IMG/VR virus record: IMGVR_UViG_3300036770_006954 | Span: 107,630 to 171,629 of that record | Strand: one strand, 5' to 3' | From: a virus | Length of the DNA: 64,000 nt | In this document: one piece after another, positions 43,779 to 53,011 of the stretch | Position numbering within the stretch: position 1 is the stretch's first letter | How the letters are laid out: every line of letters starts with the position of its first letter | Notes under the pieces: model-generated | The model's database searches: none | Seen by the model: only the letters and a program-made list of their open reading frames with translations | What the model was told of the DNA's origin: nothing | Translations under genes and position numbers: made by a program

Positions 43779-45383
43779 ATGTCATCCATCTTTGGTTTTT
43801 ATGCTGGTTCACACAGTGCATCTTCCGTATTAATTGATGATGGTGAAATAAAATTTGCAATTGAAGAAGAAAGAGTCACAAGAGTAAAATCGGGTTTAAA
43901 ATACGAAACGTATCCCGTTTTATCTCACTCTCTAATTCAAAGTAAAAGTGGTATTAATGCTAACAACGCTGATTTTGTCGTTGTTGCAGACCCTTACCAT
44001 CAAGATTTTATGAACAAACTGAATGGGGGTAGATTCGAGTCAATATCTCATCATTTGGCACATAACTGCTCAGCCTATTTTTTAAGTGGGATGGAGGGAA
44101 AAGTTCTTTCCATTTCCTTAGATGGCGGTGGAGATACTTGCTATGGTAAAGTATACTTGTGTGAAGACGGAGAAATGAGTTTGGTAAAAAAAATTCCAAT
44201 ATCAACACAAGGTTCTATCGCATCAGTTTGGGCGTTTACAACTAATGCAATACGTGGTTATGATTATAATGGTGATTCAATATGGAAAATGTTGAAGGAT
44301 GAGGGAAAATTAATGGGAATGGCACCTGACGGTAAATTTCGCCAAAGTTATTATAACATTCTTAAATCAATTATTAATTACGATAATGAAAATTTTTATC
44401 CAGTAAATTCAGGTGGTAGAACACGTTTTGTAATTGACTTGATTAGACCATCCAGTGAATTCGAAATCGAAGAAAATTTATTGGATTTTGCATATTGTCT
44501 TCAATTGGTTACAGAAGAAGTAGTTTTGAAATTTATTGAGGAACTCCACCAAAATTTTCCAACAGTCAACAAATTGTGCTTTTCGGGAGGCTTGTTTGCT
44601 AACGTTAAGTTGAATCAAAAAATAAATGAATTACCATGGGTCGAAGAAATTTTCATCTCACCAGCAATGGGTGATGAAGGTTTAGCTATGGGTTGTGCAT
44701 TACACAAAGCAAATCAACTCGGTGAAGTAAAAAAACCATTAAAAATTAACAATGTAAGATTTGGTGTTACCTATTCAGATGAGGAAGTTTTGGAAATTTC
44801 TCACCACTATAAAGTTTTTCGCTATAAGTATGATGAATCAAAAATAGCTGACGATTTGAACAATGGAAAAATAATTGGTTGGTTTCAAGATGGAATGGAA
44901 TTTGGTCCAAGGGCACTTGGTTCAAGAAGTATTTTAGTACGTCCAACTGATTATTCAACCCATTCTGAGTTGAATAAAAGACTTGGTCGATATGATACTA
45001 TGCCATTTGCGCCAATGGTTTTAGAGGAAGAATTTGAAGAGGTATTTACCTGTTCTAAATCAAAATATGCAGCACAATTTATGACTATTTGTTACTCAAC
45101 CAAACCTGAATGGATTGATAAGATTCCTGCGGTAATTCAAAAGTCAGATAAAACAGCACGTCCACAAGTCATCAATCAAGAAAATAATCCGATGGTTTGG
45201 TCCTTGATGAAAAACTATCAAAAATTATCGGGAATACCAGTGTTATTGAATACCTCGTTTAATATTCACAATGAACCCATTATCGAAAAGCCATCTCATG
45301 CATTTCAACATCTTGTAGATAATGTTGTAGATAAATTAGTAATTGGAAATTATGTTTACGAAAATAGGAGACGTAAAAATTGA
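43779..45383 (+). CDS. Carbamoyltransferase, NodU/CmcH/TobZ family (copy 2)
   Basis: 534 residues. Same plan as the upstream gene: GFYAGSHSASSVLI, SHHLAHNCSAYF, SLDGGGDTCYG, GWFQDGMEFGPRALGSRSIL, PFAPMVL and NTSFNIHNEPIIEKP. The motifs look intact in both copies but overall sequence is well diverged, so they probably act on different substrates or as a pair. The end overlaps the next gene. Confidence 0.9.
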   Translation: MSSIFGFYAGSHSASSVLIDDGEIKFAIEEERVTRVKSGLKYETYPVLSHSLIQSKSGINANNADFVVVADPYHQDFMNKLNGGRFESISHHLAHNCSAYFLSGMEGKVLSISLDGGGDTCYGKVYLCEDGEMSLVKKIPISTQGSIASVWAFTTNAIRGYDYNGDSIWKMLKDEGKLMGMAPDGKFRQSYYNILKSIINYDNENFYPVNSGGRTRFVIDLIRPSSEFEIEENLLDFAYCLQLVTEEVVLKFIEELHQNFPTVNKLCFSGGLFANVKLNQKINELPWVEEIFISPAMGDEGLAMGCALHKANQLGEVKKPLKINNVRFGVTYSDEEVLEISHHYKVFRYKYDESKIADDLNNGKIIGWFQDGMEFGPRALGSRSILVRPTDYSTHSELNKRLGRYDTMPFAPMVLEEEFEEVFTCSKSKYAAQFMTICYSTKPEWIDKIPAVIQKSDKTARPQVINQENNPMVWSLMKNYQKLSGIPVLLNTSFNIHNEPIIEKPSHAFQHLVDNVVDKLVIGNYVYENRRRKN

Positions 45384-46002
45384 GTTGGATTTCAATAAAG
45401 GAGTTTTTATGTCGGTCAAAGGACCGCAACTTCTTTACTATTGTGTAATACAAGAATATACAAAAAACAATGACCGGCCGAAACTGATTGAGGGACATCA
45501 GTTAAATACTATACCAGTTCCTGGACAAGAAGGGTTTAATAGATTGAAAATTGATATAGAATTCTACATGGATTTTGAAATCATATTATATTCTTTTGAC
45601 TATGATAATGGAATTATACCGATTTATAGTCACCGTTACAATGACAGAGATAGATATGTTCAGTTCAATTTAGTAACCGAAAATTTCGAAGAAGCGGAAA
45701 TGTGGGAAAAAAGTGTTTTAAAATATTCCGACTTACATGGATGTCAACCAATTATTGTGTCTCAATTTGATGAAATCAATCATAGGCACAAAAATTATTT
45801 TTTAACCCACCATCCACAAACATACAAAACATATAACATTGGGAGATTTCCCAAACAAAGCCGAGATTTTAAAACTTATGACTTTAGGGGTCATGGAAAT
45901 CTTTATTTTGGTAATTGGAAAAAATTTTGGTCTTACCAACACCCAAGAAGTTGGTCAAATTTAAACTCTCAAGAGATAGTTGATGATATCCTTGGACTTT
46001 AA
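45352..46002 (+). CDS. Unknown protein downstream of carbamoyltransferases
   Basis: 216 residues from the ATG at 45352 (MFTKIGDVKIELDFNKGVFM); another ATG 9 bases upstream and one at residue 21 are possible. It overlaps the carbamoyltransferase end by 32 bases. Rich in Tyr, Phe and His; ends with GNLYFGNWKKFWSYQHPRSW. No family recognised. Operon position suggests a partner in the same modification. Confidence 0.7.
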   Translation: MFTKIGDVKIELDFNKGVFMSVKGPQLLYYCVIQEYTKNNDRPKLIEGHQLNTIPVPGQEGFNRLKIDIEFYMDFEIILYSFDYDNGIIPIYSHRYNDRDRYVQFNLVTENFEEAEMWEKSVLKYSDLHGCQPIIVSQFDEINHRHKNYFLTHHPQTYKTYNIGRFPKQSRDFKTYDFRGHGNLYFGNWKKFWSYQHPRSWSNLNSQEIVDDILGL

Positions 46003-46010
46003 TATATTTG
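45980..46010 (+). promoter_or_regulatory. Bacteroidota-type promoter for membrane protein and clpP
   Basis: TTG (45980-45982), 20 bases, TATATTTG (46003-46010), 19 bases before the ATG at 46029. Confidence 0.7.
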
Positions 46011-46028
46011 ATAAAACAATTATCAAAT

Positions 46029-46415
46029 ATGAATTTTAAAAAATACTTTCAATTTTCGGAAACCATTAATGGAACCAATTACTTTTTACGACAACTTTTA
46101 AGCTCTGTCGTTGCTTTTCTTGGAGGTTTTCTCATAGGTTTCGGATTAATCAACGAACAAATAGGATTGTTTTCATTAGGTTTACCATTAATTACTGCAG
46201 CTATTTGGTTTTCTTTAGCGACGATGTATAAACGGATTTTGTCTTTTGAGCCCGAAAATGCTGGTATACTTACAAGTGTATTTTTTTCACTTCAGATTCT
46301 GAACACATTTTTTCCTGATGGAAATCCTGTTGGAATAATTTTAACCCTTGGTTTGGCCATTGTAGGTTTATACCTTATCTTTGCTAACTCAAATACTTTA
46401 AATCACAACGGATGA
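46029..46415 (+). CDS. Four-span membrane protein
   Basis: 128 residues from the ATG at 46029; an upstream TTG frame lies in the promoter. Four hydrophobic segments (LLSSVVAFLGGFLIGFGLI; LFSLGLPLITAAIWFSLA; GILTSVFFSLQILNTFF; GIILTLGLAIVGLYLIFA). It resembles DUF805-like small membrane proteins. Its stop overlaps the clpP start (ATGA), so membrane protein and ClpP are co-translated. Confidence 0.75.
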   Translation: MNFKKYFQFSETINGTNYFLRQLLSSVVAFLGGFLIGFGLINEQIGLFSLGLPLITAAIWFSLATMYKRILSFEPENAGILTSVFFSLQILNTFFPDGNPVGIILTLGLAIVGLYLIFANSNTLNHNG

Positions 46416-47089
46416 ACATTTCACAAGAATTCAAAAAGTATGCAATGAGTGATTACAATGTGTCTTCACTCACCATGTATAACTTCGAGAAACAAATTGA
46501 AAACTCACTAACTCCATATATTTTAGAGGAGCGTGAACTTCGAGCAACTCAAATAGACATTTTCTCTCGATTGATGAGAGACCGACTTCTTTGGGTTGCA
46601 GGACCTGTCAATGACCATATGTCAACAATTGTTCAAGCACAACTAATGTTCTTGGATTCTGCCGATAAAACCGACATTACCATGCATATCGATTCTCCAG
46701 GTGGTAGTGTAAAGTCAGGTCTTTCAATTGTCGATGTGATGGATTACATCTCGTGTGATATTCGTACTGTTAACACAGGTTTAGCAGCTTCAATGGGTTC
46801 TGTATTATTAGGTGCAGGTACAAAGGGTAAACGTAGCTCACTTCGATTCTCACGCACTATGTTGCACCAATCTTCGGGAGGTGCTGGCGGTAATATCCAA
46901 GATGCGGAAATTACATTCAAAGAATGGAAGAAAATCAACGATACTTTGTTTATCCTATTGGGGGATTACTGTGGAAAAGACCCTGAACAGGTCAAACAAG
47001 ACGCACAACGCGATTTGTGGCTCGATTCACAGGAAGCCTTAGAATATGGTATTATCGACGAAATCGTAACAAAAAAAGGGGGTCAATGA
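46412..47089 (+). CDS. clpP: ClpP-like serine protease
   Basis: 225 residues, normal length. Proteolytic chamber subunit working with Clp unfoldases. The catalytic triad is visible: Ser in GLAASMGSVLL, His in SRTMLHQSSGG and Asp in RDLWLDSQEALEYG; IDSPGGSVKSGLSIVDVM is the strand-helix bearing the oxyanion glycine pair. The first 45 residues are longer than usual and could form a different gate or propeptide. A phage ClpC with IGF loop is encoded at 16009-18009. Confidence 0.92.
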   Translation: MNISQEFKKYAMSDYNVSSLTMYNFEKQIENSLTPYILEERELRATQIDIFSRLMRDRLLWVAGPVNDHMSTIVQAQLMFLDSADKTDITMHIDSPGGSVKSGLSIVDVMDYISCDIRTVNTGLAASMGSVLLGAGTKGKRSSLRFSRTMLHQSSGGAGGNIQDAEITFKEWKKINDTLFILLGDYCGKDPEQVKQDAQRDLWLDSQEALEYGIIDEIVTKKGGQ

Positions 47090-47100
47090 CCCCCTTTCTT
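47072..47100 (+). terminator. Terminator overlapping clpP stop
   Basis: GGGGGTCA 47078-47085 pairs with TGACCCCC 47087-47094, with a short T-rich tail. The stop codon lies in the loop side. Confidence 0.55.
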
Positions 47101-47165
47101 AGATAATAAACACACCCCTTTCTTTTAACGTGTTTATATCAACACGAGTTTCCTCGGAAGATGCT

Positions 47166-48341
47166 TTAACGATTTAATCTGAAATCGAATTGATATTCAA
47201 CTTCACCTGTTGGTGTCGTTTTTTGTATTACAACAGGTCGGTTTACATCACGACCTGATTTTGGTAAAGTTGGGAATTTAGGGTCTCCTGTGAATTTTTC
47301 ACGAAGAGCTAGAATAGCTTTTTCAACATTCTTACCTCCAATACCCATTGTACCAAATTTGTGGTCTTGTCTTAGACAAGCATTAACTTCTTTTTTCATA
47401 CCCTCTAAAGTACCGAAGTCATATTCAACACCTTTTCTCCAAGCGTCGTAGTATGCCATAATAATTTTTCCACAATATTTTTCGTTATATCTTTGTTGAA
47501 CCCCTTTTTGTTGCGCTTTAACTATTTTAAGGAGTTGTCTTCTATCAACTCTACTTGGGTCAAGATATATTACAATATTTTTGGAAAGACCCGCACTTTT
47601 TGGAATCATAATTCTTCCACTCCACCAAGTTTGTCTTTCTTGCTCGGTCATTTCATTTTCATACTTCCAAGGACCTCTTCCTTCTTCAGATTTTTCAATT
47701 CCGAATGAATTTAAATAAGAATCAATGATTTCAGTTTCTTTCGAAGTAGTTGCACCTGGTTGCATTGTTGCTGCTTTGGGTCTATAAAGTTTGGTTGTCC
47801 CTACTTGAATGATATCAAGAACTGTTTGGTCTCCTTGATTTGCGGGTACTTCATATCCAGCAGGTAGATTGTCATAAGTAAAATATCCATAACCACCTTG
47901 CTTAATATCTTTTGTAAGGGTTGCAATTAGATTATTTAATCTATCTTCTTTAACATTCAATCCTTTACACGACCATTTGTCAGCACTTCTTACACCTGTT
48001 TTTCCTCCTTGAGTAACTGTTACTAAGAAAGTTCCATCTCCAAAGAAATATACCTCATCACCCCTATCCCAAATGATTCTATCACCTGACATTTTTTGTT
48101 CTGTTGGACGGTATAACAATGCGTTTTTACCATCTTTGGTTGCTGGTTTGGCTTGTCTGATTGCTTCATTGGTACATTTTTGTTGTGCCAATGCTAAAAA
48201 CTGTTTTGGGTCGGTAATATCTTCAATTTGTTCCGAGACTAATGATTTGTCAAAAAGATGACCCATTAGAACATCTCTATACTTGTTATGATTTTCAAGT
48301 ATTGAGGTTCTTTCTTCTGTAGTAATTTTAATTGGTTTCAT
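47166..48341 (-). CDS. Unknown virion-type protein, 391 aa
   Basis: Starts MKPIKITTEERTSILENHNK and has SLVSEQIED near residue 35, similar to ends of other putative targeting peptides. The middle repeats V/I-T-G and G-Y-F-T motifs (DRGDEVYFFGDGTFLVTVTQ); C-terminal part with RVDRRQLLKIVKAQQKGVQQ. No enzyme motif recognised. A late-type box is 9 bases upstream. First of four late-type genes on this strand. Confidence 0.78.
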   Translation of the reverse strand: MKPIKITTEERTSILENHNKYRDVLMGHLFDKSLVSEQIEDITDPKQFLALAQQKCTNEAIRQAKPATKDGKNALLYRPTEQKMSGDRIIWDRGDEVYFFGDGTFLVTVTQGGKTGVRSADKWSCKGLNVKEDRLNNLIATLTKDIKQGGYGYFTYDNLPAGYEVPANQGDQTVLDIIQVGTTKLYRPKAATMQPGATTSKETEIIDSYLNSFGIEKSEEGRGPWKYENEMTEQERQTWWSGRIMIPKSAGLSKNIVIYLDPSRVDRRQLLKIVKAQQKGVQQRYNEKYCGKIIMAYYDAWRKGVEYDFGTLEGMKKEVNACLRQDHKFGTMGIGGKNVEKAILALREKFTGDPKFPTLPKSGRDVNRPVVIQKTTPTGEVEYQFDFRLNR

Positions 48342-48349
48342 ATCTTATA

Positions 48350-48359
48350 TGATAAATAC
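48350..48359 (-). promoter_or_regulatory. Candidate late promoter box
   Basis: Coding strand GTATTTATCA, 9 bases before the ATG at 48341. Confidence 0.45.
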
Positions 48360-48361
48360 AC

Positions 48362-50857
48362 TTATGATAGGTCTAAAATCTCAGAACCCCTTGATGTTTT
48401 AGGAAATTTACGATAGAAATCTTCAGCTTCCTTTTTTTGTTTCTGAATTTGGATATTTGTCTCTAAAGTTCTTTTTATTAAATCACAAATTCTATTAACA
48501 TCTGAGTCGTTAAACCCATTCTGCCATCCATAACTACCCAATTCGTTGTAAAGTTGTCTGTCAAAGTTTCCTGTATTGGGTAAATTTAAACATTGTTGAA
48601 TTTGTTTGATAGACTCTGAGTTACAACCTAATTGATTGAAACCTGTGCATGGGGTAAATTGATTTGTAAGATTATCCCGAACTTTTTGAGGGTCACTTGT
48701 GGGTTTTTTTTCTTCTAATTTTTTTCTAAGTAACCATAATTCATATTGAACTTTCGCCTTTTCAGCTAAATCTACAGAGGTGTTTTTAACATTTTCTGCA
48801 AATTTATTAAGTTCTTCTAATGCCTTTCTGAAAGTTTCGCTGTCTTTTACACTTTGAACTTCTTTTTTAAGTTCTTCAACTTTTTTGTCTAATTCCTCTC
48901 CAGCAGAATTTTCTTCTTTTTGTTTAGGTGGGATGATAAGCTGTTCTATTATTTTATTTTTTCTAATAGACTCTGTAACAGGAGGTGTGAAATAATTTTT
49001 GAGATATTCACGAACTCTTGGGTCAGCTATTGGACTTGATGTTGTATTTGTCATACTTGAGTCTGTGAAATGTACAGCTTCCCAAACCCCTTTTGGATTA
49101 ACTAATTGTACATCTTTATTAGACTCTCTTCCCTTTTCAAATGCTATTGCAAGTGTGTCATTGTCCTGCATATAAACACGGTCTTGTAAAAACTGTAAAT
49201 CACCTGATAGGGATAATTTTAAATCTTCAGGTATAACAAATTCGTCTTTTTCAATTTTTTTAACATCTTTTTCAATTTTTTCAATATCCTCTTCAGGTAT
49301 ATTAGCACTTTTGGCCGCGCTTTTCCATAACCATTCAGCCCAAACGTCGGGGCCACCCCATAGAGATGGGCTTTGAGTAAATAAAACACCTAACATCACA
49401 TTCAAGGGGGCTCTGGCCATGCTATTCCAATAAGGAACTGCAAATGATACTCCTTGAGTATTACCTAAAAAGTCGACCAAAAATGCATCTAATGCCTTAA
49501 GAATACCAAAAGGGTCTCTTTGACGTGTTTCATTATATTTTTGCGTATCAAATGGGGTGGAAAATCCAAATTTTTCTGAATATTTGTTGACAAGGTCTTT
49601 AAATCCAGTCGTATACGCAACAGCTGAGGCTGCCGATAATATAGCATTAGCTATTATGGCCCCCATACCCGATTTCAGAAGTAAAACAAAAAGATACTGT
49701 GCAGCTCTTTTTGGGTCTTTAATACCTTGCATTTGGATAGCTTTCCTATAAATTTCCGATTTCGTAGCCCACTGACCTGTAACCAAAAAAGCCTTCAAAT
49801 TGTCACCTAATCTTATTTTTGCTAAATTAGATATTTTGTTCGGTAATATTTTATTTAACCATTCACTACCTTCGCCAGAAAAATCTATAAATTTAAAATC
49901 CTCGGGTATACTTTCAAAAGCAGCTTTAAAACCTGGGTCGCTATCCCTTAATTGTCTAAAAATTTTAAAAATATCTTGGTCACCAGATTTAATCAAATTG
50001 TTTAACTCGTCAGGCAAACTTAATTTTCTAAATTCAGCTTTACCAATCTCATCACCTTTCATATAAATTTGATTCAACTTACGAGATATTGCTAAGGCAT
50101 AGGCTTCTTGAAGTTGTTGTCTTTGTTCATTTCCCTCAGATAAAATCAATTTTTCAACAAATTCCTCAGACAAATCCTCAATGTCTTTTATAAGACTTTT
50201 TGTTTCAGTGTACATCGCCCCAAAAACATCTCTCACAAAACTTTTACCACCTTTTGAATTTACTGCATTAGCTAAAGATTTAATTTGTGATTTACTCAAT
50301 ATTTCTTTACGTGAAGGTCGATATTCTCTTGTTAAATAATTTCTTACAGCGTCTTGAAATTCTATGTCTAATTTATCAATTTCGCTAATTTCCAAAAATT
50401 CGTCAATATTTTCTTGTAACTTTCTGTCAGGGTTATTATTCAAAATATATTCGAAAATATTCCTAAAATCCTGTAAGTTTGATAATCCGAGTTTTCTACT
50501 TATAACATCTGTTACAAAATTGTTTACGTCAGGAATGTTTTGACTTATCAATGATTTTACAGCGGCGGTTAATTGAGCATCATTTAATGAACTAAAAGTT
50601 CGTCTTAAAGAACTTACATTATCTGGTCTATTTTGAAACTGTTTCAAATCATCCAAAACTTTTTCTAAATTTGCCGTAGGCAAATCTCTAACAACATTTC
50701 TAAGTTTTTTTCCAATGTCATCAATCCAGCTTATTGGAATTCCAGAAGCTTCACTTAATAAAAATTTTTTGACAGACGAACGATTACCAAACCATTCATT
50801 ATAAATTTTTATTTTGGCAATTTCTTTGATTAAATTTTTATTTTCTTGGCTTTTCAT
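48362..50857 (-). CDS. Large virion-type protein, 831 aa, possible internal or ejection protein
   Basis: Mostly helical, basic and acidic patches alternate. The start ENKNLIKEIAKIKIYNEWFG is followed by KKFLLSEASGI, where L-S-E before Ala fits the prohead protease site. A hydrophobic region (KSGMGAIIANAILSAASAVA, about residue 395) may insert in membrane. The C-terminal 120 residues contain LEEKKPTSDPQKV, then CTGFNQLGCNSESIKQIQQC with a peptidoglycan-binding-like helical repeat (LNLPNTGNFDRQLYNELGSY). Packaged injection protein is one reading. No match to a named T4 protein. Confidence 0.75.
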   Translation of the reverse strand: MKSQENKNLIKEIAKIKIYNEWFGNRSSVKKFLLSEASGIPISWIDDIGKKLRNVVRDLPTANLEKVLDDLKQFQNRPDNVSSLRRTFSSLNDAQLTAAVKSLISQNIPDVNNFVTDVISRKLGLSNLQDFRNIFEYILNNNPDRKLQENIDEFLEISEIDKLDIEFQDAVRNYLTREYRPSRKEILSKSQIKSLANAVNSKGGKSFVRDVFGAMYTETKSLIKDIEDLSEEFVEKLILSEGNEQRQQLQEAYALAISRKLNQIYMKGDEIGKAEFRKLSLPDELNNLIKSGDQDIFKIFRQLRDSDPGFKAAFESIPEDFKFIDFSGEGSEWLNKILPNKISNLAKIRLGDNLKAFLVTGQWATKSEIYRKAIQMQGIKDPKRAAQYLFVLLLKSGMGAIIANAILSAASAVAYTTGFKDLVNKYSEKFGFSTPFDTQKYNETRQRDPFGILKALDAFLVDFLGNTQGVSFAVPYWNSMARAPLNVMLGVLFTQSPSLWGGPDVWAEWLWKSAAKSANIPEEDIEKIEKDVKKIEKDEFVIPEDLKLSLSGDLQFLQDRVYMQDNDTLAIAFEKGRESNKDVQLVNPKGVWEAVHFTDSSMTNTTSSPIADPRVREYLKNYFTPPVTESIRKNKIIEQLIIPPKQKEENSAGEELDKKVEELKKEVQSVKDSETFRKALEELNKFAENVKNTSVDLAEKAKVQYELWLLRKKLEEKKPTSDPQKVRDNLTNQFTPCTGFNQLGCNSESIKQIQQCLNLPNTGNFDRQLYNELGSYGWQNGFNDSDVNRICDLIKRTLETNIQIQKQKKEAEDFYRKFPKTSRGSEILDLS

Positions 50858-50871
50858 GATGCTTGAATATT

Positions 50872-50881
50872 TTATAAATAC
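50872..50881 (-). promoter_or_regulatory. Candidate late promoter box upstream of the 831-aa gene
   Basis: Coding strand GTATTTATAA, a full consensus match, 14 bases before the ATG at 50857. Confidence 0.5.
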
Positions 50882-50897
50882 CTTTTTTTTTCAATTG

Positions 50898-52295
50898 TTA
50901 TTGTTTTTTTCCTCTAAGTGCTTTAGCTTTTTTTTGCATTGTAGCCTGAATCTCAGGTCTGAAAGATATTCGACTTTCAATATTTTCCTTAAAACGTTTG
51001 GATTCGACATCAAATTCTTCAAAACTATCGGTCTTACCCATGTTAATCAAGGATTTTGCATATGCTTCATTATCAATTAACTCCAAGTTATGTTGTTTGA
51101 TTTCATCATCAGTCATTTGACTTTCAATATCCTTCATAAAAGACATCATTCTTTGTTTTTCTTGTTCACTAAATGAATCTGGACCAAAAAATGATACACC
51201 TAAAACTAATAATATTGCAGAACTTAGTTGAACTCCCGCACCTTTCCACCATTTTTGGTCTATAAGTGCAATTTTCTTCAAAATTGATTTATCTGTAAGT
51301 CCTTGAGTTAATAATTTATTCAAACCTTCTTCCATGATTTTTTTAAACTCGGTAGGGTCAGTTTTCATAACTTGTGAAAAAAGATACTTTTCATTTTCAT
51401 TTAAAACATCCTTATAGAATTTAGTAACATCATCGGCATTTTTTAATTCAGCTTTTGAAGCTTTTTCGGCGATAGATTCTGCAACTTCTTTATTAGTTCC
51501 TTTAATAACTCTCATAAATGGGAAAAAGTCCGTTAGGGGTAAAAGTGAGAATACAATTGCCAATCCCATAGAAGTTGTTATATCCTCTCCTTGTTGAATT
51601 TCATAGACTGAAAAAGGAATATTAACGGCTAATTCACCCAATACTTGAGCTAATATCCTCATAGCTAATGGTGCACCCAATCCCAAAGTAAATTTTTCAA
51701 TTATGATAGAAATTGCTATCGAACCTACAATTTGAAATACCACACCCCATTTATCCATAAATTTTTCTCCCCAAGATTTAAAATCTTCGGGATTGGGTGT
51801 TTTGTAAAATTCTCCATTAGCATTGACGTACCCTTTAAAGTATAAACCTTTCGAATCATCGTAAGTCAATATTCCACCGAAGGTATCACCATCTATTTTA
51901 AACTTTCTAACAGTTCCTGGTACAAGAATTTTTTTCAAATCTTCTTCAGTCAGGTTGTATTTTTTGGAAATCTCAGAACCATTTTTAAACCACATCCAAG
52001 AAACAAAAGGTGTGTATTTTACAATTGAACTTTCGCTTTCTAGAGGAATGTATATGTAATCAACTCCACCCTGAGGGTCACCAAATGCTGGTGTTAGAAA
52101 TGCTTTGTACCCTTCAATTGGGTAAACCTTGAATTGTTCAAAGTCTTGAGCTCCTTTAGATATTGGAGTTTTTTCAGTTGATTTTAAATCAAGCGCACCA
52201 GTAAGAGGTACTGTCTGTTCAGACAAAGTTTTTTTCGGGTCATAAAACATCTTGACCCTTATTTCATTTAATATGTCCAATTGAACTTGATTCAC
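50898..52295 (-). CDS. Virion-type protein with hydrophobic core, 465 aa
   Basis: Starts MNQVQLDILNEIRVKMFYDP; KTLSEQTV near residue 24 holds L-S-E before Gln, a possible prohead protease site. Residues about 180-260 contain long hydrophobic stretches (VFQIVGSIAISIIIEKFTLG; PLAMRILAQVLGELAVNIPF), and VQLSSAILLVLGVSFFG near residue 378 another, so membrane insertion is likely. The C-terminal 70 residues are charged helix. ATGA overlap with the 97-aa gene upstream. Companion of the 831-aa protein. Confidence 0.75.
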   Translation of the reverse strand: MNQVQLDILNEIRVKMFYDPKKTLSEQTVPLTGALDLKSTEKTPISKGAQDFEQFKVYPIEGYKAFLTPAFGDPQGGVDYIYIPLESESSIVKYTPFVSWMWFKNGSEISKKYNLTEEDLKKILVPGTVRKFKIDGDTFGGILTYDDSKGLYFKGYVNANGEFYKTPNPEDFKSWGEKFMDKWGVVFQIVGSIAISIIIEKFTLGLGAPLAMRILAQVLGELAVNIPFSVYEIQQGEDITTSMGLAIVFSLLPLTDFFPFMRVIKGTNKEVAESIAEKASKAELKNADDVTKFYKDVLNENEKYLFSQVMKTDPTEFKKIMEEGLNKLLTQGLTDKSILKKIALIDQKWWKGAGVQLSSAILLVLGVSFFGPDSFSEQEKQRMMSFMKDIESQMTDDEIKQHNLELIDNEAYAKSLINMGKTDSFEEFDVESKRFKENIESRISFRPEIQATMQKKAKALRGKKQ

Positions 52296-52585
52296 GTTAG
52301 TGGATTTGCTTTACCTCTTGAAGCGCCTGACTCCCATTTATATTTTGGGTCACCCATGTAAGTTTTACCCATAGACCTATCACTCTTCCAAACATAACCA
52401 TGTCCACCGTAAGTTTTACCCATTGTTCTTCCTGATTCCCAAGATTTAGCACTCGATGTTGACCCTGCAGAACTTCCTGTAGAAGCACCCGTATCAGTCG
52501 AACCATCCTCTTGTTCTATCATCTCATTTTTGGACAATAAAACTTTAGAAATGGTCTTTATGATATTATCAACATTTAAATCCAT
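52292..52585 (-). CDS. Small protein with GKTY repeats
   Basis: 97 residues. MDLNVDNIIKTISKVLLSKN then EMIEQEDG has the N-terminal helix and IEQ ending seen in putative packaged proteins. Residues 35-95 are three imperfect repeats built on W-x-S-x-R-x-MGKTY-x-G-x(3)-Y (WESGRTMGKTYGGHG; WKSDRSMGKTYMGDP; WESGASRGK). Gly/Ser-rich linker between. Function unknown; repeat could be a structural or nucleic-acid binding surface. Confidence 0.75.
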   Translation of the reverse strand: MDLNVDNIIKTISKVLLSKNEMIEQEDGSTDTGASTGSSAGSTSSAKSWESGRTMGKTYGGHGYVWKSDRSMGKTYMGDPKYKWESGASRGKANPLT

Positions 52586-52587
52586 AA

Positions 52588-52597
52588 AGATAAATAT
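52588..52597 (-). promoter_or_regulatory. Candidate late promoter box
   Basis: Coding strand ATATTTATCT, 2 bases upstream of the ATG at 52585. Confidence 0.4.
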
Positions 52598-52606
52598 TTG
52601 ACAACT

Positions 52607-52921
52607 TCAATAAATGGTTGCTTTTGGTAAACTCGAGGGATTAACCATATAATACTCATTCAAAAAGGATATAAGTTCCTCTTCGTCAACTGTAATGTCT
52701 TCTTCAAAATCATAATCATTTTCGTCTTCATAATCGTCATCAATATCATCGAAGAGGTCAAAATCTTCGGTAGTGATGTCATAACCATATTCTTCAACTA
52801 AAGAATAATCTATTCTGTCTGTCCTTTGTTCGTCTTCCGCATCTTCAATTGTACGGAATGAAACATCGAGAATATTAGATTTTAAGTCGATATTGTAATT
52901 TAGTATCTCTAAAATTTCCAT
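52607..52921 (-). CDS. Small acidic protein
   Basis: 104 residues, start MEILEILNYNIDLKSNILDV. Almost half Asp and Glu (FDLFDDIDDDYEDENDYDFE in the middle). No family recognised. Such proteins can be DNA mimics, but also simple linkers or scaffold aids; no evidence separates these. Confidence 0.75.
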   Translation of the reverse strand: MEILEILNYNIDLKSNILDVSFRTIEDAEDEQRTDRIDYSLVEEYGYDITTEDFDLFDDIDDDYEDENDYDFEEDITVDEEELISFLNEYYMVNPSSLPKATIY

Positions 52922-53011
52922 GTTAAAACTTTATTAAAGAAATATGTTAAATCCATAGAAAGTACTTTTCTTATCAATATAAAATGATTATTTTTTAGAA
53001 AAATACAATTT

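Noticed and set aside
47101-47165. A short protein-like frame (ASSEETRVDINTLKERGVFII) just after the stop of the 391-aa gene
   Set aside because: No start codon; it could be a frameshifted tail of that gene or chance. Evidence is too thin for a feature.
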